64,000 nucleotides of DNA from Streptosporangiaceae bacterium NEAU-GS5 (GCA_017592665.1 JAGFNW010000009.1:186001-250000), one strand, 5' to 3'; shown: positions 8,148 to 17,530, counted from the stretch's first letter. A program made the numbers and translations. Notes: generated from the letters alone by a model not told the origin.

Positions 8148-9710
8148 TCAGCGTGCCGGATTGACCACCAATTGAGTGGGCGCGCTCTCGTTGCCCAGCC
8201 GGTCGAGCGCCGTGACCTGGTAGACGCCGGCGGCGCTGGTCACGTACGCGGGGCTGCCGCCGGCCGGGATCACCGCGACGAGGTCGGCGGCGTCGGACGT
8301 GGCGCAGGCGGCGCGGGCCGGCGTGGTGCGGTAGACCGCGTACGCGCGGGCGTCGGGCTGCGCGAGCCAGGTCAGCGCGCCGCCCTGGGCGGCCGTGCGC
8401 AGGCCCCTGGGGGCCGCCGGCGCCCGCGCGGGCAGGCCCTGGATGAGCGGGACCAGCGCCGGGCGCGAGTACTGCTCCTTGACCAGCCGGTCGAGGACCT
8501 TGAGCGGGTTCTTGGCGAGGTTTGCCGCGCTGAAGTAGACGTCGCCCTGGACCTCGGGGAACTTCTTGTTGAACGCCAGGTGTGAGGGCATCTCGCCGGG
8601 CTTGGTCCAGGCGGCGGTGTCCTTGGAGCCCACGCGATAGAGGGCCTGGCCGATGTAGAGGTCGACGCCGGTGCCGCGCACGGCCCCCGCCCACCACTTC
8701 ACGAGCTTCTCGTAGTCGGCCACCTTGAACCCGCGCGGCCAGTAGAGCTGCGGGATCACGTAGTCGACGGTCCGCGCCTTGATCCACGCCTTCGCATCCG
8801 CATAAATCGCGCTATAGGCGGACATGCCGCTCGTGGCGGATCCGGACGGGTCTTCGGACTTGTTGCGCCAGATCCCGAACGGGCTGATGCCGAACTTCAC
8901 GTAGGGCTTGGTCGCGTGCACGGCCGCCGACACCTGGGCGATCAGCTTGTTGACGTTGTCCCTGCGCCAGTCGCCCAGCGACATGCCCTTGCCGAACGCC
9001 TTGAACGCGGCCGAGTCGGCGAACTTCGTGCCCTTGCCGGGATAGGGGTAGAAGTAGTCGTCGAAGTGGACGCCGTCGACGTCGTAGCGGCTCACGACGT
9101 CCTTGATGACCTGGGTCACGTGGTCGCGGACGGCCGGGAGACCGGGGTTGTAGTAGAGCCGGCCCTCGTGCTTGACGATCCAGTCGGGGTGCTGCCGCGC
9201 CGGATGGCCCGCCGGGAGCTTGGAGACGTCGCCGTCGATCGCGGCCCGATAAGGGTTGAACCAGGCGTGGAACTCAAGGCCGCGCCGGTGGGCCTCGTCG
9301 ATCAGGAACGGCAGCGGATCCCAGCCCGGGTCCTTGCCGGCCTTCCCGGTCAGGAACTGCGACCACGGCTCGAGCGACGACCGGTAGATGGCGTCGGAGG
9401 CCGGTCTCACCTGGACGAAGACCGCGTTGAAGCGGCGCTTGACCGCGTTGTCGAGGATCTTCACGTAGTCGGCCTGCTGCCGCGCCACGCTCTGGCCGGT
9501 GGCCGTCGGCCAGTCGACGTTGTGCACGGTGGCGATCCACACGCCGCGCAGCTGCCGCTTGGGGAAGGCCGTGTTGGCCGCGCACGCCTTGGCCGCCGTG
9601 GCCCGCACGCCCGCCGCCCCGTCCGCCGCCGCCCCGGATCCCAGGGCGTACGCCACGCCCCCTGCCGCCGAAGTCAGCGCCACCGCAGCCGCGATCACCG
9701 CGTTTCTCAC
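8148..9710 (-). CDS. secreted GHL10-type glycoside hydrolase
   Basis: A 520-residue exported protein. It starts with a signal sequence (RNAVIAAAVALTSAAGGVAY), then a GHL10/DUF187 TIM barrel (about 55-390): RGVWIATVHNVDWPT, FHAWFNPYRA, VDGVHFDDYFYPYPG and YVIPQLYWPRG. A C-terminal ~80-residue segment looks like a fibronectin-III type module (APRGLRTAAQGGALTWLAQP). Family members are YngK-like proteins thought to act on peptidoglycan or other glycans; substrate is not known here. The start is GTG 9710 rather than the ATG at 9728, because a GGGAGG (9715-9720) sits 4 bases before the GTG and would fall inside the gene otherwise. The upstream 168 bp contains an AT-rich run with poly-A (about 9770-9782). 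Confidence 0.8.
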   Translation of the reverse strand: MRNAVIAAAVALTSAAGGVAYALGSGAAADGAAGVRATAAKACAANTAFPKRQLRGVWIATVHNVDWPTATGQSVARQQADYVKILDNAVKRRFNAVFVQVRPASDAIYRSSLEPWSQFLTGKAGKDPGWDPLPFLIDEAHRRGLEFHAWFNPYRAAIDGDVSKLPAGHPARQHPDWIVKHEGRLYYNPGLPAVRDHVTQVIKDVVSRYDVDGVHFDDYFYPYPGKGTKFADSAAFKAFGKGMSLGDWRRDNVNKLIAQVSAAVHATKPYVKFGISPFGIWRNKSEDPSGSATSGMSAYSAIYADAKAWIKARTVDYVIPQLYWPRGFKVADYEKLVKWWAGAVRGTGVDLYIGQALYRVGSKDTAAWTKPGEMPSHLAFNKKFPEVQGDVYFSAANLAKNPLKVLDRLVKEQYSRPALVPLIQGLPARAPAAPRGLRTAAQGGALTWLAQPDARAYAVYRTTPARAACATSDAADLVAVIPAGGSPAYVTSAAGVYQVTALDRLGNESAPTQLVVNPAR

Positions 9711-9878
9711 AGAGCCTCCCGTACGCATGGACAGTCAGTGTGACATCGGCGTACGGGTGATTCGGCCGAAAAAAAGAAATCGACTCGTGATACTTGTGTT
9801 ACGGAAGTAACTTACCGGGACATGACCCGGCGCCGGGCGCAAAGAGCGTCCGACGCCGGGAATGCCCTGCTCAGAGGC

Positions 9879-12011
9879 TTATTCGGAGCTGGCGGCGACC
9901 TTTTCCGCGAGGTGGCTCGGGAGCGGTTCATAACGCAGGAAAGCGCGGGTAAAAGTTCCCGTCCCATGCGACATCGATCTCAGGTCGATGGCGTATCGCG
10001 TGATTTCCAGCTCGGGCACCTCGGCCCGCACGAGCGTGCGCCCCGTGCCGACCGGCTCGGTGCCGAGCACCCTGCCGCGCCGCGACGACAGGTCGGACAT
10101 GACCGCGCCCACGTAGTCGTCGGCGACCAGCACGGCGACCTCGTCGACCGGCTCCAGAAGGAGCGTGGGCACCTTCGCGGCGGCCTCCTTCAGCGCCAGC
10201 TGACCGGCGATCTGGAACGCCATGTCGGACGAGTCGACCGGGTGGGCCTTGCCGTCGTACAGGGTGACCTTGATGTCGACCATCGGGTAGCCGGCGACGA
10301 CGCCGCGGTCCATCTGGGCCCGGACGCCCTTCTCCACCGAGGGGATGAACTGGCGCGGCACGACACCGCCGACGATCTTGTCGACGAACTCGAAGCCGGA
10401 GCCCGACGGCGTGGGCTCGATCTCGATGTGGCAGATGGCGTACTGCCCGTGGCCGCCCGTCTGCTTCACGTTGCGGCCCATCGCCTGGGCCTTGCCGCCG
10501 AACGTCTCGCGCAGCGGGACCCGCAGTTCGATCTTCTCCACCTCGACGCCGTGCCGCTTGGCGAGCCGGTCGAGCAGCACGTCGGCGTGGGCCTCGCCCA
10601 TGCACCACATGACGAGCTGGCGGGTCTCGGCGTTGTTCTCCAGGTGGAGGGTGGGATCTTCGGCGACCAGCCGGTTGAGGGCCTGCCCGAGCTTGTCCTC
10701 GTCGGCCTTCGACTTGGCGCGGATCGCGACCGGCAGCAGCGGGTCGGGCATCTGCCACGGCGTCATCAGCAGTGGGTGGTCCTTGTCGGACAGCGTGTCG
10801 CCCGTCTCCGCGTGCGTCAGCTTGGCCACCACGCAGATGTCGCCCGCCACGCACTTGGCGACGGCCCGCTGCGTCTTGCCGAGCGGCGAGGTCAGCGCGC
10901 CGATCCGCTCGTCGAGGTCGTGCTCGTGCTGCGGGACGTGCCCCGACACGTGGACGGTCAGATCGGGGCTGAGCGTGCCCGAGAAGACGCGCACGAGGCT
11001 GATCCGGCCCACATAGGGGTCGCTGGTCGTCTTGACCACTTCGGCGATCAGCGGGCCGTCCGGGTCGCAGCCGAGATCGGTGACGGGCTTGCCGTCGAGG
11101 CTGGTGATCTCGGCCAGCGGGTGCTCCAGGGGTGAGGGGAAGCCCTGGGTGATGACTTCGAGCAGTTCGAGCATGCCCACGCCGGGCGCGGTCGCGAGCA
11201 CCGGATAGAAGCTGCCCCGGGCGACCGCCTTCTCCAGGTCTTCGATCAGCACCTTGGTCTCGATGGCCTCTCCGGAGAGATAACGGTCCATGAGGGACTC
11301 GTCTTCGCTCTCCTGGATGATCCCTTCGATCAGGTCGCCGCGATACTGCTCCACCAGGTCCAGCTGGGCGGGGGAGGGCTCCTGTTCGTTGCGTGCGCCG
11401 CCGCTGTAGTCGAACAGCCGCTGCGACAGCAGGCCGAGCAGGCCGGCGCCGTCGACCGGCAGATAGAGGGGGGCCACGCCGTCGCCGAAGACGTCCTGGC
11501 AGGAGGTGAGCACCGCGTCGAAGTCGGCGCGCTGGTGGTCGATCTTCGTGATGACGACCGCCCGTGGCATCCCGACCTGGGCGCACTCCTCCCACAGCAT
11601 GCGGGTGAGCCCGTCGATGCCTTCGGAGGCGGAGACGACGAACAGGGCGGCGTCGGCCGCGCGGAGCCCGGCGCGAAGGTCGCCCACGAAGTCGGCGTAT
11701 CCAGGGGTGTCCAGAAGGTTGATCTTGATTCCGTTGTGGACGACAGGCGCCAGGCTGAGGTTGACCGAGCGCTGCTGCCGCACCTCGACCTCGTCGAAGT
11801 CGCTGACGGTGGTGCCGTCCTCGACGCGCCCGGCGCGCTGGATGGTTCCCGTCGCCGTCAGCAGGGCCTCGACCAGGGTCGTCTTTCCTGCTCCGGAATG
11901 GCCGACCAGCACGACATTGCGCACCATATCCGGCCGATCGGCCACGGGTGCCCTGCCCGCGGCTCCTGATGGTCCACTGGTTGCCTTCTCCGCCACTGCG
12001 TCTCCCGCCAT
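9879..12011 (-). CDS. fusA2: elongation factor G-like protein EF-G2
   Basis: A 710-residue translational GTPase of EF-G architecture: G domain, beta-barrel domain II, then domains III-V. The P-loop is GHSGAGKT (37-44), switch II is DTPGYADF (101-108) and the base motif is TKID. Ordinary EF-G has DTPGHVDF; here the catalytic His is Tyr (Y105), as in mycobacterial FusA2. From memory, the M. smegmatis homologue binds GTP but lacks ribosome-stimulated GTPase activity. ATG 12011 gives a mycobacterial-like N-terminus, but a GTG at 12104 is in frame and no good Shine-Dalgarno separates them. It is divergent from pgsA across about 180 bp. Confidence 0.85.
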   Translation of the reverse strand: MAGDAVAEKATSGPSGAAGRAPVADRPDMVRNVVLVGHSGAGKTTLVEALLTATGTIQRAGRVEDGTTVSDFDEVEVRQQRSVNLSLAPVVHNGIKINLLDTPGYADFVGDLRAGLRAADAALFVVSASEGIDGLTRMLWEECAQVGMPRAVVITKIDHQRADFDAVLTSCQDVFGDGVAPLYLPVDGAGLLGLLSQRLFDYSGGARNEQEPSPAQLDLVEQYRGDLIEGIIQESEDESLMDRYLSGEAIETKVLIEDLEKAVARGSFYPVLATAPGVGMLELLEVITQGFPSPLEHPLAEITSLDGKPVTDLGCDPDGPLIAEVVKTTSDPYVGRISLVRVFSGTLSPDLTVHVSGHVPQHEHDLDERIGALTSPLGKTQRAVAKCVAGDICVVAKLTHAETGDTLSDKDHPLLMTPWQMPDPLLPVAIRAKSKADEDKLGQALNRLVAEDPTLHLENNAETRQLVMWCMGEAHADVLLDRLAKRHGVEVEKIELRVPLRETFGGKAQAMGRNVKQTGGHGQYAICHIEIEPTPSGSGFEFVDKIVGGVVPRQFIPSVEKGVRAQMDRGVVAGYPMVDIKVTLYDGKAHPVDSSDMAFQIAGQLALKEAAAKVPTLLLEPVDEVAVLVADDYVGAVMSDLSSRRGRVLGTEPVGTGRTLVRAEVPELEITRYAIDLRSMSHGTGTFTRAFLRYEPLPSHLAEKVAASSE

Positions 12012-12193
12012 CAGTCGGGCAGCAGGACGCGCCTGCGCCGGGCTACCCGAGACCGTCGCTGCCACGCGCCCTGCGCCCCCGCTGTTCGGACGCGTGTAAC
12101 TCACCCTTCACCCAACCGGCCCATATCACAACCCCCGGATCGCCAAGGGCTTGCACGCTTCCAGAGGTCGGGTGGCCTACGATCAAAACCGCC

Positions 12194-12802
12194 ATGCTGA
12201 ACCTCCTGCGCCCCGCCGTCACAAAAGTCCTCACCCCGATAGGTCGGGCGCTGGCCCGCCGAGGGATCTCCGCGAACGCCATAACGGCGGCCGGAGCCGT
12301 GGGCACGGTCGTGGCCGCGCTCTGGCTGTATCCCTTGGGCTGGCTGTGGTGGGGATCGGTGATCATCACCGTGTTCGTGCTGCTCGACCTGCTCGACGGC
12401 GTGCTGGCGCGGATGACGGGATCCGATCAGAGCCGGTGGGGGGCGTTCCTCGACTCGACGCTCGATCGCCTGGCCGACGCGGGCATCTTCTCGGGGCTTA
12501 TCCTCTACTTCATCCTGAAGGACGACCCGGAGATCGTCCTGGCGGGTGTCGCCCTGTTCTGTCTTGTCGCGGGAGCATTGGTCTCGTACGCGAAGGCGCG
12601 CGCCGAGGGGCTCGGCATGACGGCCAACGTCGGCATCGCCGAACGGAGCGAGCGACTGGTGGTCGTTTTGGTGTCCGCGGGGTTCTCGGGGCTCGGCGTG
12701 CCGTACATCCTGCCCGCCGGGTTGTGGCTGCTGGCCGCGGCAAGCGCCGTCACCGTCGGGCAGCGCATGGTTCACGTCTACAAGCAGGCGGTTGTCGAGT
12801 GA
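12194..12802 (+). CDS. pgsA: phosphatidylinositol phosphate synthase (CDP-alcohol phosphatidyltransferase)
   Basis: A 202-residue membrane enzyme joining CDP-diacylglycerol and inositol-1-phosphate, first step of PI and PIM synthesis. The family signature is seen as DLLDGVLAR, then GAFLDSTLD; its metal-binding aspartates are all present. The spacer between AR and G is 9 residues, where I expect 8. About six hydrophobic helices follow. Neighbours patA and pimA overlap it head-to-tail as in M. tuberculosis (pgsA1, Rv2611c, pimA), which favours the PI rather than PG branch. ATG 12194 has no Shine-Dalgarno; TACGAT at 12178-12183 could be a -10 for a leaderless message. Confidence 0.9.
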   Translation: MLNLLRPAVTKVLTPIGRALARRGISANAITAAGAVGTVVAALWLYPLGWLWWGSVIITVFVLLDLLDGVLARMTGSDQSRWGAFLDSTLDRLADAGIFSGLILYFILKDDPEIVLAGVALFCLVAGALVSYAKARAEGLGMTANVGIAERSERLVVVLVSAGFSGLGVPYILPAGLWLLAAASAVTVGQRMVHVYKQAVVE

Positions 12803-13692
12803 AGCTGACCGATCGGCTGGTGGCCACGGCTTACCACGTCGGATGGGTGCTGCTGCCCAAGGTGCCCGAGCCGGTCGCCGCGTGGCTGTTCCGGCGGATC
12901 GCCGACATCATGTGGCGGCGGCGCGGGCGCAGCGTGCTGCGCCTCGAGTCCAATCTGGCCAGGGTCGTCGGCCCGGACGCCGACCTTCGCGCGCTCAGCC
13001 GCGAAGGGCTCAGGTCCTACTTCCGCTACTGGATGGAAGCGCTCCGGCTGCCCGCCATGTCGCGCGACCACATCGTGAGCCACACGCGGATCACCGGCGG
13101 AGAGATCATCTTCAAGGCCGTCGATGAGGGGCGGGGCATCGTTTTAGCCCTTCCCCACATGGGCAACTGGGATGCGGCCGGCGCGTGGATGGTCGGCGTC
13201 GGCTACCCGTTCACCACCGTGATGGAGCGGCTCAAGCCTGAGTCGCTGTTCGAGCGATTCGTCGCCTACCGCGAGAGCCTGGGCATGGAGGTGCTCCCGC
13301 TGACCAGGAAGGAAGGCGGCAGCGCCCAGGCGTTCGGCACGCTGGCCCGGCGGCTTCGCGACGGCAAGGCCATCTGCCTGCCGGCCGAGCGCGACCTGAC
13401 CAACTCCGGCGTCGAGATCGAGTTCTTCGGCGCCACCGCGAAGATGGTGGCCGGCCCCGCGCTTCTGGCGCTGCAGACCGGCGCGCCGCTGCATCCCGTC
13501 ACCCTCTGGTACGAGGGCGAAAACTGGGGCATCTGGATCCACGACGAGGTCCCCGTGCCCGAGCACGGTGACCGGAAGGAGAAGGTCGCGGCGATGACCC
13601 AGGCCATGGCGCGCGTCTTCGAAGAAGGCATCGCGGCCCATCCACAGGATTGGCACATGCTGCAGCGGCTCTGGCTGGACGACCTCAAGTGA
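12799..13692 (+). CDS. patA: phosphatidylinositol mannoside acyltransferase
   Basis: A 297-residue membrane-associated acyltransferase of the LPLAT/HtrB class. The catalytic H-x4-D motif is HMGNWD (H120, D125). A later ERDLTNSGVEIEFFG block corresponds to the acyl-acceptor loop. The mycobacterial orthologue acylates the mannose of PIM1/PIM2. Start is GTG 12799, overlapping the pgsA stop (GTGA), so translational coupling is likely. The next gene, a PimA-like mannosyltransferase, starts inside its final codon context. Together they form the PI-to-Ac1PIM2 segment. Confidence 0.88.
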   Translation: MKLTDRLVATAYHVGWVLLPKVPEPVAAWLFRRIADIMWRRRGRSVLRLESNLARVVGPDADLRALSREGLRSYFRYWMEALRLPAMSRDHIVSHTRITGGEIIFKAVDEGRGIVLALPHMGNWDAAGAWMVGVGYPFTTVMERLKPESLFERFVAYRESLGMEVLPLTRKEGGSAQAFGTLARRLRDGKAICLPAERDLTNSGVEIEFFGATAKMVAGPALLALQTGAPLHPVTLWYEGENWGIWIHDEVPVPEHGDRKEKVAAMTQAMARVFEEGIAAHPQDWHMLQRLWLDDLK

Positions 13693-14822
13693 GGATCGGC
13701 ATCGTCTGCCCCTACACGTGGGACGTGCCCGGGGGAGTGCAGGCGCACATCAGAGATCTGGCCGAGTCCTTGATCGCCGACGGCCACCACGTGTCGGTGA
13801 TCTCTCCGGCGAGCGAGGACGCGCTCCTGCCGTCCTATGTGGTGTCGGCCGGCCGTGCCGTGCCGGTGCCCTACAACGGGTCGGTGGCGCGGCTGGCGTT
13901 CGGCTTCCTTTCGGCAAGCCGGGTGCGCAAGTGGATCAGGGAAGGCCGCTTCGACGTGCTGCACGTGCACGAGCCGTTCGTGCCGAGCCTCGGCGTGCTG
14001 GCCGTGTGGGCCGCGAAGGGCCCCCTCGTGGCCACCTTCCACGCCGCCTACAACCGCTCGCGGGCACTGACGGTGTCCGCGCCCGTGCTGCAGAGCGCCC
14101 AGGAGAAGATCGCCGGCCGGATCGCTGTCTCCGAGGCGGCCCGCAAGACCCTGGTCGAGCACATGGGCGGCGACGCCGTGCTCATTCCTAACGGCGTCAC
14201 GGTCGCCCGCTACGCCACGGGCACGCCGCTGCCCGGCTGGGGGCCCGACGGCAACGTGCTCGGCTTCCTCGGCCGCATGGACGAGCAGCGCAAGGGCCTG
14301 CCGATCCTCCTCGACGCCTTCACCCGGCTCGCCGACGAGCGCCCCAAGCTGCGGCTGCTGATCGCCGGCCCCGGCGACGCCGACGACGTGTACGACAAGA
14401 TTCCCAAGCGGTTCCACGACCGGGTCGGCGTGCTCGGGATGGTCAGCGAGGCCGACAAGATCAGGGCCTACCACTCCGTCGACGTCTTCTGCGCGCCCAA
14501 CCTGGGCGGCGAGAGTTTCGGCATCGTGCTCACCGAGGCCATGTCGGCCGGCGCGCCGATCCTGGCCAGCGACATCCCGGCGTTCCGCAAGGTCCTCGGT
14601 GACGGCGAGGCGGGCGCGCTGTTCACCACGGGCGACGCGGCCTCGCTCGCCGAGGGCGCCGGGCGGCTGCTCGACGATCCCGAGCTGCGCCTCAAGTTCT
14701 CCGACGCCGCCAGGAACGCGGTCCGCCGCTATGACTGGTCCACGGTCGCGCGCGACGTGGTCCGCGTCTATGAGACCGTCGCGGTCTCCCCGGCGGGCGT
14801 GGTGGAGGACCCGGCCGCATGA
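13689..14822 (+). CDS. pimA: PimA-type phosphatidylinositol mannosyltransferase (GT4)
   Basis: A 377-residue GT-B enzyme that should transfer mannose from GDP-mannose to the inositol 2-position of PI. It begins MRIGIVCPYTWDVPGGVQAH, with the PGG loop of PimA that contacts GDP, has HVHEPFVPS, and shows the E-x7-E pattern in GGESFGIVLTEAMSAG. Start is GTG 13689, overlapping the patA TGA. The C-terminus overlaps the next gene by ATGA. Order pgsA-patA-pimA matches mycobacteria and makes the functional call firm. Confidence 0.9.
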   Translation: MRIGIVCPYTWDVPGGVQAHIRDLAESLIADGHHVSVISPASEDALLPSYVVSAGRAVPVPYNGSVARLAFGFLSASRVRKWIREGRFDVLHVHEPFVPSLGVLAVWAAKGPLVATFHAAYNRSRALTVSAPVLQSAQEKIAGRIAVSEAARKTLVEHMGGDAVLIPNGVTVARYATGTPLPGWGPDGNVLGFLGRMDEQRKGLPILLDAFTRLADERPKLRLLIAGPGDADDVYDKIPKRFHDRVGVLGMVSEADKIRAYHSVDVFCAPNLGGESFGIVLTEAMSAGAPILASDIPAFRKVLGDGEAGALFTTGDAASLAEGAGRLLDDPELRLKFSDAARNAVRRYDWSTVARDVVRVYETVAVSPAGVVEDPAA

Positions 14823-15355
14823 CCCTGACGCTCATCCTCCTCATCGGCGTGCTGGCCGTGCTGCTCGCCGTCTACGTCTCCTGGCGGGCCGGCCGGCTCG
14901 ACCGGATGCACATCCGGCTGGAGACCGCCCAGGCGGCCCTGGACGCGGCCCTGCTGCGCCGCTCGGCGGTGTGCCTGGAGCTGGCGGGGTCCCGCATCCT
15001 CGACCCCGCCACGTCGCTCGTGCTGGCCGCCGCGGCCCACGAGGCCCGTACGGCCGGGCCCGACGAGCGCGAGCACGCCGAGAGCGACCTGTCGCGCACG
15101 GTGCGCGCCGTGGCCGACCAGGATCGGTTCAAGGAGAAGGTCGGCGCGGCCTCGCCCGAGCTGATGGAGGAGCTCGACACGGCCGTCGCCAAGGTCGTCT
15201 ATTCCCGGCGCTTCTTCAACAGCGCCGTCGGCGTCACCCGCACGGCCCAGCGCCGGTGGCTGGCACGCACGCTCCGGCTCGCCGGCCACACCGAATATCC
15301 GCAGTTCTTCGAGATCGACGACACCCCGCCGGTGATGTTCAGCGGACAGCCCTAA
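14819..15355 (+). CDS. LemA-like single-pass membrane protein
   Basis: A 178-residue protein. One N-terminal membrane helix (about 2-22: LTLILLIGVLAVLLAVYVSW) precedes a charged helical cytoplasmic domain. The C-terminal half contains KVVYSRRFFNSAVGVTRTA, resembling the LemA pattern in which an aromatic-N-x2-V is followed by a long helix, and it ends near FFEIDDTPP. LemA proteins have no assigned reaction. The gene overlaps pimA by four bases and is the last of the overlapping pgsA-patA-pimA row, a position shared with membrane proteins of unknown role in other actinobacteria. Function unknown. Confidence 0.65.
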   Translation: MTLTLILLIGVLAVLLAVYVSWRAGRLDRMHIRLETAQAALDAALLRRSAVCLELAGSRILDPATSLVLAAAAHEARTAGPDEREHAESDLSRTVRAVADQDRFKEKVGAASPELMEELDTAVAKVVYSRRFFNSAVGVTRTAQRRWLARTLRLAGHTEYPQFFEIDDTPPVMFSGQP

Positions 15356-15463
15356 AAGCTCTCGCCACCTGCGCGAAAAGGATCCTTGGCCGTAACGGAT
15401 CAGGAGAACTTCGGACACAGGTAAGCTTCTGACCGGTTTTCGGTCATCGGGAGGAGCTGTGCC

Positions 15464-16480
15464 GTGCGTGTGATCCGTTGGGCAGGGGTGGCCCTGGGCG
15501 GCACAGCCTTGATCGCGCCGTTGGTGTCGTGCTCGTCGTCCGGCTCGTCGCAGACGCCGGGCAAGCAGCCGCAGGCGGCCTCGGTGTCCGCATCGCCCAC
15601 CGCGCCGCCCGAATATCCCTTCACCGGCAAGCCGGCCACCGCGCGGCGGCCCGTCCTCGCCGTCAAGATCGAGAACACCGGGGCCGGCAAGCCGCAGGCC
15701 GGTCTCCGCAGCGCCGACATCGTCTACATCGAGCAGGTCGAAGGCGGCCTTACCCGGCTCATGGCGATCTTCTCGTCCAAGCTGCCGCCCCAGGTGGGGC
15801 CTGTGCGGTCGGCCCGGATTTCGGACCTGCACATCCTGCCGCAGTTCGGCAAGCCGGCCCTGGCCTACTCCGGGGTCCAGTCGAAGATGATCCCCTTCGT
15901 CCAGCAGGCCTCGCTGGTCGACGTGTCCGACAGCAGGGTGTTCTCGGCCTACAGCCGCGTTCCCGGCCGCGTGGCGCCGTACAACCTGTTCGCCAGTCCG
16001 AAGAAGCTGCTGGCAAAGGCGGGACCGTCGGTGAGCAAGGCGAAGGACATCGGATTCACCTTCTCCGACCAGCCGCCCGCCGGAGGGACGCCGAAGAAGG
16101 CCGTGACCATCCGCTACCCGGCCGCGCGATTCACCTTTACCTGGTCCGAGACCGACAAGCGGTGGCTGATCGCGCAGGACGGCGCCAAGGACATGGCGGC
16201 CGAAGGCGGCCAGCAGGGCGCGCCCACGATCGTCGTGCAGTGGGTGAAGACCGACCGATCGCAGTTCCACGACTTCCACGGCAGCTACACGCCCTTGGTC
16301 CACTCGGTGGGCAAGGGCACCGGTTTCGTGCTGCGGGACGGCATGGCGTACCGGATCAACTGGTCGCGGCCGGACGAGGAGGGCGGCACCACGTACACCA
16401 CTCCGGACGGCAAGCCCATGCCGCTGGCCCGTGGCCAGGTGTGGGTCGTCCTCGCGTCGAAGAAGCCGGTCTCCCCCTGA
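15464..16480 (+). CDS. DUF3048 (YerB-like) lipoprotein
   Basis: A 338-residue exported lipoprotein. The signal sequence ends in a lipobox LVSC (Cys about 24), followed by a Ser/Thr/Pro-rich linker. Two DUF3048 halves follow: RPVLAVKIENTGAGKPQAGL with the EQVEGGLTRLMAIF strand, and a C-terminal portion with VKTDRSQFHDFHG. The family is widespread in Gram-positive envelopes; no activity is established. Start GTG 15464 has an excellent GGGAGGAG upstream (about 15449-15456). It is followed by a long inverted repeat before pdxS. Confidence 0.85.
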   Translation: MRVIRWAGVALGGTALIAPLVSCSSSGSSQTPGKQPQAASVSASPTAPPEYPFTGKPATARRPVLAVKIENTGAGKPQAGLRSADIVYIEQVEGGLTRLMAIFSSKLPPQVGPVRSARISDLHILPQFGKPALAYSGVQSKMIPFVQQASLVDVSDSRVFSAYSRVPGRVAPYNLFASPKKLLAKAGPSVSKAKDIGFTFSDQPPAGGTPKKAVTIRYPAARFTFTWSETDKRWLIAQDGAKDMAAEGGQQGAPTIVVQWVKTDRSQFHDFHGSYTPLVHSVGKGTGFVLRDGMAYRINWSRPDEEGGTTYTTPDGKPMPLARGQVWVVLASKKPVSP

Positions 16481-16481
16481 C

Positions 16482-16537
16482 CTGCCGATCAGTCCACTTG
16501 GCCTAATAAATCCTGACGAAGTGGACTAAAGCGGCAG
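16482..16537. repeat. two-tier inverted repeat between DUF3048 gene and pdxS
   Basis: Outer arms CTGCCG (16482-16487) and CGGCAG (16532-16537); inner arms AGTCCACTT (16491-16499) and AAGTGGACT (16519-16527), both perfect, around a 19-base AT-rich centre. It begins one base after the lipoprotein stop and ends 14 bp before a TAAACT box (16551-16556) that could be the pdxS -10. It may be a terminator or an operator; no T run follows. Confidence 0.55.
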
Positions 16538-16594
16538 ACCACTCAGCACCTAAACTAGGGGTTGAATCCATATGCGCCGTTGTGAGGTAACACC

Positions 16595-17488
16595 ATGTCC
16601 GAGAGTGCTGTAGTTGGTACTGCCCGCGTCAAGCGAGGCATGGCCGAGATGCTCAAGGGCGGCGTCATCATGGACGTCGTCACCCCGGAGCAGGCGAAGA
16701 TCGCCGAAGACGCCGGAGCCGTCGCGGTGATGGCCCTCGAGCGGGTCCCCGCCGACATCCGGGCGCAGGGCGGCGTGTCGCGGATGAGCGACCCCGACAT
16801 GATCGACGGCATCGTTTCCACCGTCTCGATCCCCGTGATGGCCAAGGCCAGGATCGGCCACTTCGTCGAGGCGCAGGTCCTGCAGTCCCTCGGCGTCGAC
16901 TACGTCGACGAGTCCGAGGTGCTGACCCCGGCCGACTACGCCAACCACATCGACAAGTGGCGCTTCACGGTGCCGTTCGTCTGCGGGGCCACCAACCTCG
17001 GCGAGGCGCTGCGCCGGATCAACGAGGGCGCGGCCATGATCCGCTCCAAGGGCGAGGCCGGCACCGGCGACGTGTCCAACGCCGTCACGCACATGCGCAC
17101 GATCCGCGCCGAGATCAAGCGGCTGACCTCGCTGGCCGAGGACGAGCTCTACGTGGCGGCCAAGGAGCTGCAGGCGCCGTACGAGCTGGTGGTGGAGATC
17201 GCCAAGACCGGGAAGCTCCCGGTGGTGCTGTTCACCGCGGGCGGCATCGCGACGCCCGCCGACGCGGCCATGATGATGCAGCTGGGAGCGGAGGGCGTCT
17301 TCGTCGGGTCGGGCATCTTCAAGTCCGGCGACCCGGCCAGGCGCGCCGCGGCGATCGTCAAGGCCACCACGTTCTACGACGACCCCGACGTGATCGCCAA
17401 GGTCTCCCGCGGCCTCGGCGAGGCCATGGTCGGCATCAACGTGGACGACGTCCCCGTGCCGCATCGCCTGGCCCAGCGCGGCTGGTAG
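16595..17488 (+). CDS. pdxS: pyridoxal 5'-phosphate synthase subunit PdxS
   Basis: A 297-residue TIM-barrel synthase making PLP from ribose 5-phosphate, glyceraldehyde 3-phosphate and ammonia supplied by PdxT. The start [17 protein letters not shown], the catalytic-lysine strand [15 protein letters not shown], the phosphate-binding [12 protein letters not shown] and the C-terminal GSGIFKS are all intact. Length is normal. ATG 16595 follows GAGG about 8 bases upstream. Its glutaminase partner pdxT is not adjacent but 1.8 kb downstream, separated by a MarR/MFS pair and a strong terminator, so the two subunits must have separate promoters or depend on read-through. Confidence 0.97.
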   Translation: MSESAVVGTARVKRGMAEMLKGGVIMDVVTPEQAKIAEDAGAVAVMALERVPADIRAQGGVSRMSDPDMIDGIVSTVSIPVMAKARIGHFVEAQVLQSLGVDYVDESEVLTPADYANHIDKWRFTVPFVCGATNLGEALRRINEGAAMIRSKGEAGTGDVSNAVTHMRTIRAEIKRLTSLAEDELYVAAKELQAPYELVVEIAKTGKLPVVLFTAGGIATPADAAMMMQLGAEGVFVGSGIFKSGDPARRAAAIVKATTFYDDPDVIAKVSRGLGEAMVGINVDDVPVPHRLAQRGW

Positions 17489-17496
17489 CGCTTTCC

Positions 17497-17527
17497 GAGG
17501 GCGGCTCGCACGAGCCGCCCTCTTTTT
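17497..17527 (+). terminator. intrinsic terminator of pdxS
   Basis: Perfect arms GAGGGCGGCTCG (17497-17508) and CGAGCCGCCCTC (17511-17522) followed directly by TTTTT (17523-17527), starting 9 bp after the stop codon. This is the most classical rho-independent terminator in the window. Confidence 0.9.
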
Positions 17528-17530
17528 CAC

